A DNA stretch of 6,478 nucleotides from positions 1-6,478 of the forward strand of contig JALVSV010000118.1 in the NCBI GenBank assembly GCA_027024125.1, written 5' to 3'. Of this stretch, positions 4,479 through 6,478 are shown piece after piece (the first letter of the stretch is position 1; each line of letters begins with the position of its first letter). The translations under genes were made by a program, and so were the position numbers. The DNA is from Methylothermaceae bacterium (GTDB taxonomy: Bacteria > Pseudomonadota > Gammaproteobacteria > Methylococcales > Methylothermaceae). Below the pieces are notes generated by a model that saw only the letters and a program-made list of their open reading frames with translations, did not search any database and was not told the origin of the DNA.

Positions 4479-6353
4479 ATGGACTGGACACTGCAACAAG
4501 CCAAGGATACCTATGCCATCCCCCACTGGAGCGATGGTTATTTCGACATCGATTCTCTGGGGCGCATGGTCGCCCTCCCACATCGGGACCCCGGCCGGGG
4601 AGAGGTGGTCCTGACAGAGGTGGTCCAGGCGCTGGAAAGGGAAGGGTTGTCACTCCCGGTTTTGATCCGTTTTCCCGATATCTTGCAAGACCGGGTGTCC
4701 AGATTGTCCGCGGCTTTTGCCAAAGCCAGGAAAGATTACCGCTACCGGGGAGACTATACCCCTGTGTATCCAATCAAGGTCAATCAGCAACGCCGGGTGG
4801 TGGAAGCCATATTGCAAAGCCCCGTATCCCCCATTGGGGTGGAGGCGGGGAGCAAATCGGAACTGCTGGCTCTGCTTGCCCTCGCCCCGCGGGGAACCCT
4901 GTTCATCTGCAACGGTTACAAGGATCGCGATTACATCCGCCTGGCCCTGATCGGTAGAAAACTGGGGTTGAATCTGTTCCTGGTGGTGGAAAAATTGTCC
5001 GAACTGGAACTAATCCTGCAGGAAAGCCACTCCCTGGGCATCCCCCCGCAATTGGGGTTACGCATCCGCCTTTCCTCGGTCACTACAGGCAAATGGCAAA
5101 ACAGTGGCGGGGAAAAGGCCAAATTCGGGCTCACCCCCAATCAGGTCATCGTGCTGGTTGAGATCGTGCGCCAACACGACCTCAACTGGCTGAAACTGTT
5201 GCACTTTCATGTCGGTTCCCAGGTCACCGACATCAATGATCTCAGGTCAGCCCTCAGGGAAGCGGCACGCTATTATGCCGAGCTTCACGCCCTAGGCGTG
5301 CCTCTTCAGATCGTCGATGCCGGAGGGGGACTGGGGGTCGATTACGAAGGCACCCATTCAGACAGCTTCTGCTCCATCAACTACACCCTGGACGAATACG
5401 CCCACAGCCTGGTCCGTGCCTTTGCTGAAATGTGCCACGAGACCTCTCTGCCCCACCCTGCCATCGTCACCGAATCGGGACGCGCCATGACCGCTCACCA
5501 TGCAGTATTGATCAGCAACGTGATCGAGGTGGAAAAGCCTCCACAAACCATCCCTCCGCCAAGTGAAGATTCGCAGCCGATCCTGGACGATCTGCGCAAG
5601 GCTTCGCAGCAACTGGATACAGGCAATCTGCTCAGCACCCATCACGATGCCCAGTTCGATCTGCATGAGGCCCGCACCTTGTTTTCCCAGGGGAAACTGA
5701 CACTGGCCCAGCTGGCAGAAGCCGAACATCTCAGCGCCGCCATTGGCCACCGGGTCCGGGATAACCTGGACATCCGGCTGCGCGCCCACCGCCAATTGCT
5801 CGATGAACTCAATGACCGGCTCGCCGACAAGGTTTTCTGCAATTTCTCCCTGTTCCAATCGATGCCCGATGCCTGGGCCATCGATCAGGTCTTTCCGGTG
5901 GTTCCCCTGCAGCGCCTCGACCAACCACCCCTGCGGCGGGGGCGGATCATGGATCTGACCTGCGATTCGGACGGGGCCCTGGAGCATTACGTGGACCAAC
6001 AAAGCATCGAAACCACCCTGCCCCTGCACGACATTGGCATGGATGAGCGCTATCTGATCGGCTTCTTCATGGTGGGCGCCTATCAGGAAATCCTTGGAGA
6101 CATGCACAATCTGTTTGGCGACACCCACTCGGTCAACGTGGAACTGGATCCCCAAGGAGGCTGGAAGTTGAGCGAGCCCTTGCGAGGCGACAGCGCGGCC
6201 CACCTGTTACGATACGTGCATGCCTATCCCGAATCCCTGCAGCAGGCTTTCCACCGCAAACTGGCGGCCTCAGACATCGAGCCTTCCCAGCGCAAGATGT
6301 TCGAGAACGAACTCATCTCCGCTCTCAACGGTTACACCTATCTGGAGGAATGA
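4479..6353 (+). CDS. speA: Biosynthetic arginine decarboxylase
   Basis: The 624-residue PLP enzyme converts arginine to agmatine, the first step of the agmatine route to putrescine and spermidine. It aligns with E. coli SpeA (about 658 residues) almost end to end, lacking mainly the extra N-terminal residues. Visible landmarks: YPIKVNQQ with the PLP-binding Lys100, GVEAGSKSEL (120-129), CNGYKDRDYIRLALIG (144-159), HFHVGSQ (242-248), the glycine-rich phosphate-binding GGGLGVDYEG (282-291), TESGRA (331-336), FSLFQSMPDAW (456-466), the active-site CDSDG (495-499) and FMVGAYQEILGDMHNLFGDTH (530-550). The terminal GYTYLEE matches the family end. The ATG at 4479 is the only credible start after an in-frame TAA at 4449, although its SD is weak (AAGA, about 8 bases away). 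The shorter 5' end suggests a cytoplasmic enzyme without extension. An oxidoreductase gene follows at 5 bp. All key residues are intact. Confidence 0.97.
   Translation: MDWTLQQAKDTYAIPHWSDGYFDIDSLGRMVALPHRDPGRGEVVLTEVVQALEREGLSLPVLIRFPDILQDRVSRLSAAFAKARKDYRYRGDYTPVYPIKVNQQRRVVEAILQSPVSPIGVEAGSKSELLALLALAPRGTLFICNGYKDRDYIRLALIGRKLGLNLFLVVEKLSELELILQESHSLGIPPQLGLRIRLSSVTTGKWQNSGGEKAKFGLTPNQVIVLVEIVRQHDLNWLKLLHFHVGSQVTDINDLRSALREAARYYAELHALGVPLQIVDAGGGLGVDYEGTHSDSFCSINYTLDEYAHSLVRAFAEMCHETSLPHPAIVTESGRAMTAHHAVLISNVIEVEKPPQTIPPPSEDSQPILDDLRKASQQLDTGNLLSTHHDAQFDLHEARTLFSQGKLTLAQLAEAEHLSAAIGHRVRDNLDIRLRAHRQLLDELNDRLADKVFCNFSLFQSMPDAWAIDQVFPVVPLQRLDQPPLRRGRIMDLTCDSDGALEHYVDQQSIETTLPLHDIGMDERYLIGFFMVGAYQEILGDMHNLFGDTHSVNVELDPQGGWKLSEPLRGDSAAHLLRYVHAYPESLQQAFHRKLAASDIEPSQRKMFENELISALNGYTYLEE
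6344..6348 (+). promoter_or_regulatory. Shine-Dalgarno site of the downstream oxidoreductase, inside the speA 3' end
   Basis: GGAGG lies within the last codons of speA, 10 bases before the ATG at 6359 and only 1 base before the in-frame ATG at 6350, which would overlap the speA stop as ATGA. The spacing favours 6359. The arrangement suggests translational coupling. Confidence 0.6.
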
Positions 6354-6358
6354 TCACG

Positions 6359-6478
6359 ATGAATCCACGTGTCGGCTTTATCGGACTCGGCGCCATGGGA
6401 GCGCCCATGGCAGAGAATCTGGCCAAGGCAGGGCTGCTGCAGTGTGTCTGGAACCGTACCCCCTCCAAAGCCCAAACC
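6359..6478 (+). CDS. 3-hydroxyisobutyrate dehydrogenase-family oxidoreductase, N-terminal fragment (cut by window end)
   Basis: Only the first 40 codons are present. They encode VGFIGLGAMGAPMAENL (5-21), the glycine-rich dinucleotide-binding loop (GxGxxG) of the Rossmann domain, followed by VWNRTPSKAQ (30-39), where the Asn-Arg-Thr after the second strand is typical of beta-hydroxyacid dehydrogenases and often goes with NADP preference. Members include 3-hydroxyisobutyrate dehydrogenase, tartronate semialdehyde reductase and succinic or glyoxylate semialdehyde reductases; the fragment cannot separate these. It starts 5 bp after the speA stop with a good SD, so it is probably co-transcribed. 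A start at 6350 in the same frame would add MIT and overlap speA by four bases, but its SD spacing is too short. A semialdehyde reductase role linked to polyamine breakdown is possible but is only inference from position. Confidence 0.85.
   Translation, partial: MNPRVGFIGLGAMGAPMAENLAKAGLLQCVWNRTPSKAQT

Noticed and set aside
4418..4504. Upstream extension of trpS to an earlier start at 4504
   Set aside because: The added 29 residues do not resemble TrpRS N-termini and would overlap the start of speA and the promoter.
5358..6203. Minus-strand open frame (281 codons) inside speA
   Set aside because: It lies entirely opposite well-conserved SpeA sequence, and its product has no recognisable domain.

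Overview
The window looks like chromosomal DNA from a gammaproteobacterium. SpeA, TrpS, the YhdN-type DUF1992 protein and the MlaC-like protein all read as gammaproteobacterial housekeeping types. I cannot name the genus. Most of the window is GC-rich coding sequence. The exception is an AT-rich island around 2701-2820.

Layout, left to right. (1) 1-1010, plus: the C-terminal part of a polytopic CopD-type copper-resistance membrane protein, cut by the window edge. (2) 1127-2014, minus, convergent with it: an exported MlaC/Ttg2D-like phospholipid-binding protein with an unusually long low-complexity linker after its signal peptide. (3) 2102-2662, plus, divergent from it: a DUF99 / UPF0215 (endonuclease V-like fold) protein, a family I know mainly from archaea. 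(4) 2663-2989: an intergenic region holding what looks like a complete compact transcription unit: a perfect TATAAT -10 box, a 32-residue single-membrane-helix ORF (2834-2932) and a strong plus-strand intrinsic terminator (2984-3010). (5) 2990-4417, minus: a probable operon trpS -> DUF1992 (DnaJ-C28/YhdN-like), with an 18-bp gap. (6) 4479-6353, plus: speA, biosynthetic arginine decarboxylase, divergent from trpS across a 61-bp gap whose centre is a symmetric -10 element usable on both strands. (7) 6359-window end, plus: the first 40 codons of a 3-hydroxyisobutyrate dehydrogenase-type NAD(P)-dependent oxidoreductase, 5 bp after speA and probably co-transcribed.

The genes do not form one pathway: copper handling, outer-membrane lipid transport, possible DNA repair, Trp-tRNA charging and polyamine synthesis sit side by side. 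The part that standard annotation would most easily miss is the 2763-3010 unit. It encodes a tiny membrane protein and its predicted RNA carries several CU-rich, anti-Shine-Dalgarno-like patches. It may be a small-protein gene, a dual-function RNA or a type I toxin-like element. This is a hypothesis from sequence only.
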